NCBI RefSeq assembly: GCF_001602375.1
Contig: NZ_BCNY01000015.1
Location: 806,001 to 870,000, forward strand
Direction: 5' to 3'
Length of the DNA stretch: 64,000 nt
Source of the DNA: Methanoculleus horonobensis
GTDB lineage: Archaea > Halobacteriota > Methanomicrobia > Methanomicrobiales > Methanoculleaceae
Shown: positions 52,899 through 60,997 of the stretch, piece after piece
Numbering within the stretch: the first letter of the stretch is position 1
Layout of the letters: the number at the start of each line of letters is the position of its first letter
Position numbers and translations under genes: made by a program
Notes under the pieces: generated by a model
The model's input: the letters and a program-made list of their open reading frames with translations, nothing else
Told to the model about the DNA's origin: nothing
Database searches by the model: none

Positions 52899-53497
52899 TC
52901 CGGCTCGGGAACGTGCTGGTCTCGCCCGGAGAGGGCGGAGTCTACGGGGAGCGGACGCTCGACGGTTACCGGGTCTGGGACCCCTACCGGAGCAAGCTCG
53001 CGGCGCTCTACACCCTCGGCGGCGGGGTGGAACTCACTCCTGAGATGCGGGTGCTCTATCTCGGTGCGGCGAACGGGACCACGGTCTCGCACGTCGCCGA
53101 CTACGTCGAGACCGTCTACGCGGTGGAGTTTGCGCCCCGGCCGATGCAGGATCTCCTCGAGGTAGCCCGCCGGAGGCGGAACATCGTCCCGATCATGGCC
53201 GACGCGAACCGCCCTGAGGAGTATGCGCCGTTCATGGAGGCGGTCGACCTCCTCTATCAGGACGTGGCGCAGCCGAACCAGGTCGAGATCGCCGAGAAGA
53301 ACCTCGTCTTCCTCAAACCGGGAGGTCATCTCATTCTGATGCTCAAGACCCGGAGCGTGGATGTCCGGCAGGAGCCGGTAGAGGTGCTCGCCGGGGCGCG
53401 GGCCGGGCTCGAGCGGCGCCTCGATATCGCGGATGTCCGGTGGCTCGACCCCTACCACCACGATCACGCCGCGATCGTCTGCACCCTCCGGGAGTAG
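52895..53497 (+). CDS. flpA: Fibrillarin-like rRNA/tRNA 2'-O-methyltransferase
   Basis: Catalytic subunit of the C/D-box complex, 200 residues, slightly shorter than the typical 225-230. The AdoMet-binding segment VLYLGAANGTTVSHVADYV (about 51-69) and VYAVEFAPRPMQDLLEVARRRRNIVPIMADANRP are classic for fibrillarin; DLLYQDVAQPNQ (about 117-128) carries the catalytic Asp. Encoded with nop5 in the arrangement conserved throughout archaea. Confidence 0.95.
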   Translation: MIRLGNVLVSPGEGGVYGERTLDGYRVWDPYRSKLAALYTLGGGVELTPEMRVLYLGAANGTTVSHVADYVETVYAVEFAPRPMQDLLEVARRRRNIVPIMADANRPEEYAPFMEAVDLLYQDVAQPNQVEIAEKNLVFLKPGGHLILMLKTRSVDVRQEPVEVLAGARAGLERRLDIADVRWLDPYHHDHAAIVCTLRE

Positions 53498-53501
53498 CAT
53501 A

Positions 53502-53509
53502 TTATATAT
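53502..53509 (+). promoter_or_regulatory. TATA box, probable leaderless promoter
   Basis: TTATATAT is centred about 28 bases before the ATG at 53534. Confidence 0.55.
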
Positions 53510-53533
53510 TAGAGGGGAGGGCGACTCCTTGAC

Positions 53534-54268
53534 ATGGACCGGGTAGTCTTCAACCCCTTCTCCCCGCTGATGATTCTCTTCTTCTTCGGACTGCTCGTTC
53601 TCTTTCTCCTCGCCGTCATCGTCTTTCCGATCCTCTTCCTCTCGGCGATCGGAGCGACTTTCACGCGGCTCGGGTTCTCCTGGTGGCAGGCGCTCCTCAT
53701 CCTCTTCCTGACGCTTATCGGGAGTTTCATCAATATCCCGGTGAGGACGCTTGAGGGTCGGCCGGGGGTGCCGGCCTACGACCGCTACGCCGTGATGTAT
53801 GGACGGCTCTACCGCATCCCGCAGCAGGCGCCGCGAACCGTCCTCGCGGTCAACGCCGGCGGCGCCCTCATCCCGGTGGCGATATCGCTCTACCTGCTTT
53901 ATGAGTCGGTCGTGATCAGCGAAGGTTACCTGCTCTTCGCCCTCGCGCTTGTCGGGGTCGCGGTCGTGACCGTCGTAACGAAACTCGTCGCCCGCCCGGT
54001 GCCGGGGCTCGGGATCGCGACGCCGTTCTTCATCCCGCCGCTCGCGGCGCTTTTTGCGGCGCTGATCCTCTCGCTCTTTGCGGGCGGCGTCCCGGGCTCG
54101 TCGGTGATCATCGCCTACGTGAGCGGGACACTCGGCACCCTGATCGGGGCGGACCTCTTGAACCTCCACCATATCGCGGAACTGGGAGCGCCGACGGCGA
54201 GCATCGGCGGGGCGGGGACGTTCGACGGGATCTTTTTAACCGGGATCATCGCGGCGCTTCTAGCGTGA
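53534..54268 (+). CDS. DUF1614 membrane protein
   Basis: A 244-residue membrane protein with about seven hydrophobic segments (start NPFSPLMILFFFGLLVLFLLAVI). The segments FINIPVRTLEG (about 65-75) and the C-terminal TASIGGAGTFDGIFLTGIIAALLA match the DUF1614 family known in archaea and some bacteria. Function unknown. It has its own promoter and stands alone. Confidence 0.8.
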   Translation: MDRVVFNPFSPLMILFFFGLLVLFLLAVIVFPILFLSAIGATFTRLGFSWWQALLILFLTLIGSFINIPVRTLEGRPGVPAYDRYAVMYGRLYRIPQQAPRTVLAVNAGGALIPVAISLYLLYESVVISEGYLLFALALVGVAVVTVVTKLVARPVPGLGIATPFFIPPLAALFAALILSLFAGGVPGSSVIIAYVSGTLGTLIGADLLNLHHIAELGAPTASIGGAGTFDGIFLTGIIAALLA

Positions 54269-54376
54269 ACTCCATCACTATATGGGCGGGGTCTCCCGGT
54301 TAGAGTGAATCCCCAGGCTCGACGGCGCTCATCCGGGTTCTGCCGGTACGGATTGCCGTATCCCGGATCCCTCCCG

Positions 54377-54763
54377 TCACGTCATCGCCTCCTTGCCGAT
54401 GTAGTCGTATAACCGGTGCTTAAAATCGTCGAATTCCCGGATCGTTCGGTACGCAACATCATAGAGGAAACGCTCGTCGAGACAGTAGATCACCGTTCCG
54501 CGGAGGACTTCCGTCCGGAGATAGAGCGGCAGGTGGGAGAAGATCTGGATGTCATAGCGGTCGTCGGCGAGTTCGGAGAGCGCCGCAAACCTGAACCGGG
54601 CTGCTTCCTCGCGGTCTCCGTCGTAGTAGACGCAGAGGTCGATGTCGGATCTCTCTCTCGCCCGCCCTTCGGCAACGGAGCCGTAAAGAATGATGAAGCG
54701 GACCTTCTCGAAGCCCTCGATGGTTCCCATCCGCTCCAGTGCGTGCCGGACAAAATGATTCAC
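54377..54763 (-). CDS. Orphan minimal nucleotidyltransferase (MNT-like, toxin-antitoxin type)
   Basis: A 128-residue protein of the DNA polymerase-beta-like nucleotidyltransferase superfamily. The catalytic pattern GSVAEGRARERSDIDLCVYY (about 28-47) has GS and the two aspartates of D-x-D. Such proteins are antitoxins or AMP-transferases paired with HEPN toxins (HepT). No HEPN gene lies on either side here, so it is an orphan. The neighbouring stretch of 196 bases up to hicA has no clear gene. Confidence 0.8.
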   Translation of the reverse strand: MNHFVRHALERMGTIEGFEKVRFIILYGSVAEGRARERSDIDLCVYYDGDREEAARFRFAALSELADDRYDIQIFSHLPLYLRTEVLRGTVIYCLDERFLYDVAYRTIREFDDFKHRLYDYIGKEAMT

Positions 54764-54822
54764 TCGCTCTCACCCCCCGGGGCGCGCCCGGAAGTTCTGT
54801 AGGTTCTAGATGGGGATCGCTC

Positions 54823-54939
54823 TCACATTAACGTTTCCTGCAGTGCGGGGCCGAATAGGGCTGGTCGTCGGTCCAATTCCCCCACAATGTCAATATCAAT
54901 ATTCGGGATCCCCGGAAAGTCGTTCAACCCCACAACCAC
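54823..54939 (-). other. Possible tiny ORF downstream of hicA
   Basis: An open frame starting with GTG encodes about 38 residues ending FPGIPNIDIDIVGELDRRP and PALFGPALQETLM. It directly follows hicA on the same strand without a visible ribosome binding site. It might be a decayed protein end. The rest of 54764-54959 shows nothing else. Confidence 0.25.
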
Positions 54940-54959
54940 AAAATAGGTGACATAGACCG

Positions 54960-55190
54960 CTACCCGGCGAGCCGGCTCCATTCTTCACGGGATACGCCCG
55001 CCTGCCGGAGAATGCGCACGAGCAGGTCGACGCTGATCTCTCTACCGTGCGGGTTTGGGATGGTCAGAACGAGATCTCCTTTCACCATGAACGGGTGTCT
55101 GCCTCCCTGGCACGGCCCCTCGAATCCCAGGGCCTGAAGATTCTTAACAAGTTGGTTCCATGAGACGGGTCTGATCCTATGCTCCGGCAC
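54960..55190 (-). CDS. hicA: HicA-like mRNA interferase toxin
   Basis: A 76-residue protein of the HicA fold (double-stranded RNA-binding-like). Conserved pieces: VKNLQALGFEG, then GGRHPFMVKGDLVLTIPNPHGREISVDLLVRILRQAGVSREEW with the usual catalytic His in RHPF. It would cleave mRNA unless bound by HicB. The probable start is the GTG at 55190 because upstream sequence in this frame is not HicA-like; it overlaps hicB by 14 bases. Encoded after HicB in the same operon. Confidence 0.88.
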   Translation of the reverse strand: MPEHRIRPVSWNQLVKNLQALGFEGPCQGGRHPFMVKGDLVLTIPNPHGREISVDLLVRILRQAGVSREEWSRLAG

Positions 55191-55449
55191 CCGTATCAAC
55201 CCTGACGACCTCTTCCACCGTGCGGCCGGCGATCGGAGGTATCGGGAGGCCGCGCCGGAGTCGTATAACCAACCATTCGTCGATGACGCCGGCAAGGTTC
55301 CTCCTGCACTCTTCGAGCGTCCTGCCGGTTGCAAAGACTCCGGGAAGTTCCGGGATCTCTCCGTAATACGGTTCATCGTCCTCGATGATCTCGTAGCGGG
55401 CGTGTTCGAGTGCCGCGTTGATATACTCAAGGATCATTATATACTTCAA
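55177..55449 (-). CDS. hicB: HicB-like antitoxin
   Basis: A 90-residue antitoxin with the HicB partial RNase-H-like fold: ILEYINAALEHARYEII, YYGEIPELPGVFATGRTLEECRRNLAGVIDEWLVIRLRRG. It should bind HicA and autoregulate the operon. No separate DNA-binding helix-turn-helix is visible at the C-terminus, so regulation might be by another protein. First gene of the hicBA pair. Confidence 0.9.
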   Translation of the reverse strand: MKYIMILEYINAALEHARYEIIEDDEPYYGEIPELPGVFATGRTLEECRRNLAGVIDEWLVIRLRRGLPIPPIAGRTVEEVVRVDTGAGA

Positions 55450-55557
55450 TGGGATTGCCCCCGCATATAGGATTTTGCTTTCCCTGACCCGGCGGGATTA
55501 CGACTGCTGTTGTCGGGCCGATTCTTCGGGGCGGCTCCGATGTGCTACGGGTGCGAT

Positions 55558-56388
55558 TCACTCCCCGGCACGGTCTTTCCAGAGCCCGGCAAAGACCTTC
55601 ACCTGCCGGGCGTAGACATCCGCAGAGTCCTCCTTGTACTCGAGTGTCGTCGGGACGGCGGGGTGCCGCCGCAGCCGGGCAAAGACCGCTGTGAGGTCGA
55701 GGCCGCCGTCGGGACGGTCGAGTTCGAGGTGCTCGTCGGTGATCGAGGCAAGCCGGATGTTCGAGAGGTGGTGGAGAACCACGTCGAGGTCTTCGAACTT
55801 ATTCAACTCATCCGCAAACGAGAGGCGGCGGTAGTTCGTGGTGCAGGCAAGATGGGGGAAGTCGAGACAGAACCGGGTGATCCTGATGCCTGCAAGCGCC
55901 GCGAGTTCTTCGGCGGTGTTCCCGAGGAGGGGGTAGCCGGCGTAGACCGCGGGAAGGTTCTCGAGGGCAAGGCGGGGATCGGCGTGGCGGTCGAGGAAGT
56001 GGGCGAATGCCTCCACGGCGGCGAGCCGCCCGCCCGGCTCGTACCGGCCGGCGTGGAGGACGATCGTCTCTGCCCCGAGGGTGTCGGCGGCTTCGAGCGT
56101 CCGGGTCATCATCTCCTCGATGTACTCCTCGATCTCCGTGAGCGGACGATCGTCATAGGCGGCGGGGGCGCAGGGGTTGACGCCGTGGTTGTGGTGGGGC
56201 GCGTGGATGACGGCCGGGATGCCGGACGCGGCGATCCGGTCGAGGCGTTCGAGGAAGAACTGCCGGGGCAGGGGGACGGCCTGCACCTGGATGTGGCGGA
56301 TTGCGCCGTCGTCGTAGAGGCCCGCGAGCAGGGCAAGCGTCTCTTCGTCGTCGAGGCGCACGGTGCCGCCGAGATTGTGATCAATCAT
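55558..56388 (-). CDS. TIM-barrel protein, sugar phosphate isomerase/epimerase-like
   Basis: A 276-residue protein of the xylose isomerase-like (AP endonuclease 2) TIM-barrel superfamily. Segments IPAVIHAPHHNHGVNP, ETIVLHAGRYEPGG (about 100-113), RLALENLP (about 140) and CLDFPHLACT (about 173) supply His, Glu and Asp likely to bind a metal. Sugar isomerase, epimerase or endonuclease-IV-like activity cannot be chosen. Between HicBA and tRNA-Gln. Confidence 0.8.
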   Translation of the reverse strand: MIDHNLGGTVRLDDEETLALLAGLYDDGAIRHIQVQAVPLPRQFFLERLDRIAASGIPAVIHAPHHNHGVNPCAPAAYDDRPLTEIEEYIEEMMTRTLEAADTLGAETIVLHAGRYEPGGRLAAVEAFAHFLDRHADPRLALENLPAVYAGYPLLGNTAEELAALAGIRITRFCLDFPHLACTTNYRRLSFADELNKFEDLDVVLHHLSNIRLASITDEHLELDRPDGGLDLTAVFARLRRHPAVPTTLEYKEDSADVYARQVKVFAGLWKDRAGE

Positions 56389-56436
56389 ATACCACCCTCC
56401 GGTGTATGCCGTTTGTAGACGGAGAAAAAGATTGAG

Positions 56437-56509
56437 TAGCCCGGAGCAGATTCGAACTGCTGTCGCGAGATCCAGAGTCTCACATGATTGACCGCTACAC
56501 TACCGGGCT
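56437..56509 (-). tRNA. tRNA-Gln (anticodon CTG)
   Basis: A 73-base tRNA on the minus strand. Acceptor AGCCCGG pairs with CCGGGCT; discriminator A. The anticodon loop CTCTGGA sits in the stem TGAGA/TCTCG and gives CTG, reading glutamine CAG. The T-arm is CAGCAGTTCGAATCTGCTC-like. CCA is not encoded. Confidence 0.95.
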
Positions 56510-56561
56510 ATTGGGCTCTAAAATGTTGTTTGTGAATCTTAATTAAAGTGACGGCCGGGGT

Positions 56562-57287
56562 TTATGCCCCGGACGAGCGCGGGCACTTTCCGCAGGCCCT
56601 GCAGACTTCGGCAACAGGCCGGATCTCGGCGCCTGATCTACAAAACGGCTCGATATCGTTGATATCCCGGCGGTAGTAAACGTGGGGGACGAGCGCGATG
56701 TGGGTGTAGCGCCCGCAGGGCACGCCGAGCCTGTCCGCGATCATCTTCTGGAGGCGGACGAGCGCATACATATTGGAGCCGGCGGCGGAGAGGATGTCGT
56801 TGCTCCTGAAGACGACCTTCATCTGGAGTTTCCCGTCCCGCACCAGGCACTGGACGAGCTGGAGGCAGGGGCAGTCGTCCAGGTTCTCGTCGACGACGGG
56901 GTTCCAGGTGATCGCGACCGCCCGCCGGGAGTTCGGGGCTTGCCTGAGTTTCCGGGCGATGTAGTCGATCTGGTCGACGTGGACGTCCTCGCCGTTCACC
57001 GTGAGGGTCTCGCCCCAGTCGAAGAGCCGCCGGTGGTAGTCGTACTCGAACTTCGCGTCGGAACCCTTGAGGAGGTTCTCGGCGTAGACGTCCAGGAACC
57101 GTTGCTGGAACCTTGAGGCGGGGCTTGCCATCGGCTCGCTCTCCGGCGACTCCACCTCCAGCGCGAGTACCTCGCACTCGATCGTCGCCTCGTCGTTCTC
57201 GGTATCCAGCACCCATCCTTTCTCGAGGACGGTCCTGACCGCCAGTTCGTGTGCCCGTGCGAGCGTAGGCGCCCGAATGATCCGCAT
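56562..57287 (-). CDS. thyA: Thymidylate synthase, archaeal type
   Basis: Methylates dUMP to dTMP for DNA synthesis. The protein has 241 residues. The catalytic cysteine is in DCPCLQLVQCLV (about 145), followed by FRSNDILSAAGSNMYALVRLQ (about 157-180) with the phosphate-binding Arg-Ser and Asn/Asp, and GRYTHIALVPHVYYRRD (about 195-211) with the Tyr-His-x-His-Tyr pattern. This is the short archaeal form, which probably uses a tetrahydromethanopterin-type methylene carrier. A C-terminal CRACGKCP tail is an unusual addition. Confidence 0.9.
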   Translation of the reverse strand: MRIIRAPTLARAHELAVRTVLEKGWVLDTENDEATIECEVLALEVESPESEPMASPASRFQQRFLDVYAENLLKGSDAKFEYDYHRRLFDWGETLTVNGEDVHVDQIDYIARKLRQAPNSRRAVAITWNPVVDENLDDCPCLQLVQCLVRDGKLQMKVVFRSNDILSAAGSNMYALVRLQKMIADRLGVPCGRYTHIALVPHVYYRRDINDIEPFCRSGAEIRPVAEVCRACGKCPRSSGA

Positions 57288-57650
57288 AGAGAGTTGTTTG
57301 CAGGCCGGGGTAGAAAAGGCTCCCCACTGGGAACGGTCATGTATATACGTGCTCCGGTGGTGCCACCCGCCCCGGCGGTTGCCCCCGGTGGGGGCGGGGC
57401 GACCACCCGGACGGCGCCGTCCGGGCAGTGCAGGGCGCGTGCGGCACCGCGGAGAGTAAGCGCGGCAGGGTCGCGCAGGGAGCGCTGCCGGGGTCGGGAG
57501 TTCCCGCTAATCCGCGGAGTAAGATTTTTATCCTCGCGTATCTATGGACTCCGGTGATCCGGGAATGAAGTGTGATCCTGACGTATTCGGGGCGTTTTCC
57601 AGTATTGTGGTGCCTTTCGGGGGCGTCGGACACCCGGTCGACCACAAAGG

Positions 57651-57658
57651 ATATATTA
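57651..57658 (+). promoter_or_regulatory. TATA box of the S-layer gene
   Basis: ATATATTA preceded by AAAGG (BRE-like). Predicted transcription start is near 57680, giving a leader of about 100 bases, typical for strongly expressed surface-layer genes. Confidence 0.6.
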
Positions 57659-57665
57659 AGTGTTC

Positions 57666-57678
57666 CACAAATATTGTG
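57666..57678 (+). promoter_or_regulatory. Palindrome CACAA-ATA-TTGTG, possible operator
   Basis: A perfect inverted repeat (CACAA/TTGTG, 3-base spacer) located between the TATA box and the expected start site. Repressor binding here would block transcription; the regulator is unknown. Confidence 0.4.
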
Positions 57679-57783
57679 ACATATTCCGTGAATCGGAGTA
57701 TAGAGCGTGGTGAACCCGTATTCGACGTCTGTCGAGTACCTCGCGTTCACATTCCCTCATGTCATCACAAATGGAGGTATAGT

Positions 57784-60099
57784 ATGAAGAGTATGACAAA
57801 ATTGATGGTGGTCGCCATGATCCTCGCGGCTGCGCTGGTCGTTGCACCGGCTGCGGCACGGACGGTTGATTCGCTCAACACCACCATCTATGTAGGCGAA
57901 GAAGGCATAAACTTCGTAGGCAACTTCTCGGACATCCAGAGCCTTCGCCATTACAGTGGCGATACGGAAGACAATGTCATCACGGTCACCGATGCCAGCA
58001 GCTTCGATCTGACCGCATCTGACGTTGATGGGATATATGGCAGCTACAGGGTGTACAATGCCACTGCTGCTAACGGATCCGTCATCATCAGGGCGCCCTC
58101 AGTGACGGTTGACGTCATGCTGAACCAGTCCGGCAAGAACCCTTCCCAACTGAAGGACTCGGTGGGCGGCAAATCCATCACGCGCCAGAATGAGGTTATC
58201 TTCAAGCTGACCAACAACCTGGGCGGTTTCGCTGGATACGTCGGCCCCAAGAACAACATCAGCATTGATGTTACCCTGCCCGGCGGCGGTGTGGTCCGTC
58301 AGCTTAAGACCGTGAGCCTGGAGAACATCCCTGCAAACGGTACGAACTGGTATTCCGCTAATGTATCCATGGCCGGTCTCGAAGCAGGCACCTACACTGT
58401 CCAGGCGAACTGGCCTAGCGCGTCTGACTTCTACGGCAAGGGCTTTAACTCCAACACCGTGACCTTTGAGCTCCTCACCAAGTCACTTGCCGTCACGTCC
58501 AGCAAGGACAGCCTTGTTCGTGGCAACAGTTTCTCTGTGACGGTCACCGGTGAGTCGAAGGAGACATACCGGTTGTTCATCAAGCCCGACACAGCTCTTG
58601 GTCCCGATGAATACCCGTTTATCGTAGCCGGCCAGGCTGGCGTTGATTACACCAGTGCTAACCCAACCCGGAACGTAACTGTTGAGACCACCGCCGGCGG
58701 CGTGAGGTCTGTCCAGTTCAACACCAACACGACCACCGACGACCGGACGTACACTATCCGTGTCGAGAGTCTCACCGACCCGACCGGCACTTACGACGAG
58801 GTCAAGGTAAAGGTCGAGAAGGGAAGCGTTACCATCACGGCGTCCGGCACCGGTACCTACTACATCGGTGAGGAAGTCACTCTCTCCGGCACCTGCACCG
58901 ACAACGCCACGACGGTTCACCTCTTCATGACCGGTCCGAACCTTGCATCCGCAAACGGCGTCAACATCTTGACCCTACAGCCTGTGACGAACAACGCTAC
59001 CGGTACGTTCAAGACCGCGGATGTTGAGAGCGACGACACCTGGTCGCTCAAGTGGAACACCGGCGACATTGCGACACAGGGAGGCGCTCTTGATTCCGGC
59101 GGCTACACGATCTACGCTGTCTCGAAGCCCCTGGACAAGAGCAAACTCTCCGACGCCCAGTACGCCACGGCTTCTATCCAGCTCCGGTCCGGGTTCATCA
59201 CCGCGACCTCGAGCGGTGCAGTCGTTGCGAGGGGTGACGACCTGACGCTCACCGGAACCGCACAGGGCGACCCAGATTTCGTCAAGGTCTGGATCTTCGG
59301 CAAGAACAAGCAGATACTCGGGGATTCCGCAACCGTTGAGGATGACGGCAGCTTCGAGTATGAACTCAAGGGTGGCGATACCAGCAATCTCGCTGCAGGC
59401 CAGTACTTCGTGGTCATCCAGCACCCGATGATGAACAAGGAGTTCGACATAAACACTAATGCTACTGCTGGCTGGATCGTCGGCCGGGGTGTCTCCGGCT
59501 TTGCTCCTGTATATATCAGAGGGCTCCAGGCCTCCGATGCGGCGACCGCGCTGATCAACGCCCTTGACTCCCCGAACATCGACGACACCTACGTGAAGCT
59601 CACGTTCCTCGTCGAAGAGCCGAACATCTGGATCGACGCGATCGGCGACAAGGCTGCAGGCAGCACGTTCACGATCACCGGCACGACCAACCTCGCCGTC
59701 GGCGACACGCTGAACGTTGAGGTCACCTCCGCTGCGTTCCAGCCGACCTCCAAGAGCGAGGCCTCCGGCTTCGGCTCGGTTGCCGGCACAACGGAAGTCA
59801 AGCAGGGCGACGGTGCGAACACCTGGTCGTTCGAGGTTGACGGTGCGAGCTTCAAGCCCGACCAGTACATCGTCAAGATCGAGTCCATCGAGACCAGCAC
59901 GACTTCGACCGCGACCTTCAACGTAGTCGAGGCAGTCCCGACAACTCAGGCTACCCCGACCGCGACCGCGACCGGTGAGGTCACCCCGACCGCTACCACG
60001 ACCACTGAAGCTACCCCCACCCAGTCCCCCGGATTCGGAGCACTCCTTGCTCTGGCCGGCCTTGGTGCGGTTGCCTTCCTGGTCCTGCGTCGGGATTAA
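57784..60099 (+). CDS. S-layer glycoprotein with PGF-CTERM signal
   Basis: Major cell-envelope protein, 771 residues. A signal peptide (about 1-25, LMVVAMILAAALVVAPAAAR) is followed by repeated Ig-like/beta-rich domains and many NxS/T glycosylation sites (for example NTT, NFS, NAT, NGS, NQS). A Thr-rich, Pro/Ala linker (about 720-748) leads to the C-terminal PGF-CTERM: SPGFGALLALAGLGAVAFLVLRRD (hydrophobic helix and RR end), processed by archaeosortase ArtA and replaced by a lipid anchor. It resembles the Methanoculleus-type (MEMAR) S-layer glycoproteins. Strong promoter and GGAGGT site indicate high expression. ATG 57784 is chosen because it precedes the signal peptide; longer frames run into the leader. 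Confidence 0.93.
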   Translation: MKSMTKLMVVAMILAAALVVAPAAARTVDSLNTTIYVGEEGINFVGNFSDIQSLRHYSGDTEDNVITVTDASSFDLTASDVDGIYGSYRVYNATAANGSVIIRAPSVTVDVMLNQSGKNPSQLKDSVGGKSITRQNEVIFKLTNNLGGFAGYVGPKNNISIDVTLPGGGVVRQLKTVSLENIPANGTNWYSANVSMAGLEAGTYTVQANWPSASDFYGKGFNSNTVTFELLTKSLAVTSSKDSLVRGNSFSVTVTGESKETYRLFIKPDTALGPDEYPFIVAGQAGVDYTSANPTRNVTVETTAGGVRSVQFNTNTTTDDRTYTIRVESLTDPTGTYDEVKVKVEKGSVTITASGTGTYYIGEEVTLSGTCTDNATTVHLFMTGPNLASANGVNILTLQPVTNNATGTFKTADVESDDTWSLKWNTGDIATQGGALDSGGYTIYAVSKPLDKSKLSDAQYATASIQLRSGFITATSSGAVVARGDDLTLTGTAQGDPDFVKVWIFGKNKQILGDSATVEDDGSFEYELKGGDTSNLAAGQYFVVIQHPMMNKEFDINTNATAGWIVGRGVSGFAPVYIRGLQASDAATALINALDSPNIDDTYVKLTFLVEEPNIWIDAIGDKAAGSTFTITGTTNLAVGDTLNVEVTSAAFQPTSKSEASGFGSVAGTTEVKQGDGANTWSFEVDGASFKPDQYIVKIESIETSTTSTATFNVVEAVPTTQATPTATATGEVTPTATTTTEATPTQSPGFGALLALAGLGAVAFLVLRRD

Positions 60100-60113
60100 A
60101 CCCTAACCAACCC

Positions 60114-60139
60114 TAATTTTTTGTTTTGAGTCTATTTTT
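60114..60139 (+). terminator. T-rich terminator of the S-layer gene
   Basis: Three T-runs (60117-60122, 60124-60127, 60134-60139) follow the stop codon within 40 bases. Archaeal termination needs only such U-rich tracts. Confidence 0.6.
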
Positions 60140-60823
60140 CCGAAAGTTTTTCCGGGGACGGGACGGGATCGCGAGTCCGGGGATTGACGGCAGCGGACCG
60201 TTGTAACTGTAGTTCACGTCTCCTTCGCGCCAACGCGAGAGACTCTCTCATTTCCCTTCACTGCCGACTCACGCGAAGAGGCGTGGGTATTACGGCATGA
60301 AACGGTCTGCCCGATACTCCAGAGTTCTGGCCCCGTCGCGGCCGCCCTGGAGAGCCCTGTCCTGTCCTGGGGTAGTGCCCATGCCGTGGACTGTGGCAGG
60401 TATTCGCCCCGGGGAGGGATCTTCCCCTCCCCTGTCTCGCGCAAACGTCTCCCACCTTTTATCAACCCCACCCCACCCGCGCTTTCAGCGCTCCTCCCCC
60501 GCCCCTTGAGGGGCGGGGGCAGTCATGGCGATACCCTATGGAAAGCCGTATCTTGGACTGGCATGCAAACGGGAGCGCCCGGGTCTCAAAGCCGTTGTTT
60601 CGCAGGGCACTACCCTATCCTGGGCCGGACGGAGGAGAAAATCAATGTGATAGAGCCCGGCGTTTTCCCGACATCGCCCCCCAAACCTGCCGTTGCCGAA
60701 AGAAGCACCTATTGTCTATTGGTGGGCTGCTAGCCTTCATGCTCAGATGTCGAGGGCGATTGTGGAGGCGCAGAGAGAGTTTGCCCCGGGATCAAGAGAA
60801 ACCTATTTGAGGTATCCACGGTC
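60140..60823. other. Gene-poor stretch, possible mobile-element debris
   Basis: No gene is supported. Open frames on both strands (for example 60214-60471 minus, 60297-60509 plus) lack convincing homology or ribosome binding sites. Notable items are a strong hairpin at 60496-60519, a small inverted stem GCGCTTTCAGCGC just before it, and GGGTAGTGCCC at 60370 repeated in inverse orientation near 60607. These could be remains of an IS200/IS605-type element. Confidence 0.4.
60496..60519 (+). repeat. Perfect 10-bp hairpin, IS200/IS605 end-like
   Basis: CCCCCGCCCC pairs with GGGGCGGGGG around TTGA. Such hairpins mark right ends of IS200/IS605 elements and the 3' part of TnpB guide RNAs in archaea. 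No intact TnpA or TnpB lies nearby. Confidence 0.45.
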
Positions 60824-60850
60824 ATATTTCATATCTAGAGGTGCGTGACG

Positions 60851-60997
60851 ATGGCAAAACCAATCGAACTTGGGCTTACCCTTGAGGGCGAAGATGCCCG
60901 GCGCTTTCACGAATATATGGAGAGGCCCACCTATACTGACGACGCACGGAAACTGATCCGGCTTGCAGCACAGGACGCGCAAAACCGGCGCCTGTGA
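60851..60997 (+). CDS. Small antitoxin-like protein of a GNAT toxin pair
   Basis: A 48-residue charged protein with sequence KPIELGLTLEGEDARRFHEY, MERPTYTDDARKLIRLAAQD near its end. Position (its stop overlaps the start of a GNAT-type gene by one to four bases) and composition suggest the antitoxin half of a type II module. GAGGTG lies just upstream as ribosome binding site. A TATA-like CATATTTCATATC is at 60823-60835. The gene appears intact although its partner is broken. Family name is uncertain. Confidence 0.6.
   Translation: MAKPIELGLTLEGEDARRFHEYMERPTYTDDARKLIRLAAQDAQNRRL

Larger units (their letters stand above)
57288..57783. other. Long 5' region of the S-layer gene
   Basis: No gene is supported. 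The left part is G+C-rich; TTTTTATC (57525-57532) is a possible alternative TATA. The right part (57640-57783) is A+T-rich and holds the main promoter, a palindrome and a leader of about 100 bases ending in a GGAGGT ribosome binding site (57773-57778). Confidence 0.5.

Noticed and set aside
60214-60471. Minus ORF of 85 codons that might be a transposase tail
   Set aside because: Some resemblance to IS605-type protein ends was considered, but no Zn-ribbon or catalytic motif can be seen, so it is only mentioned as element debris.
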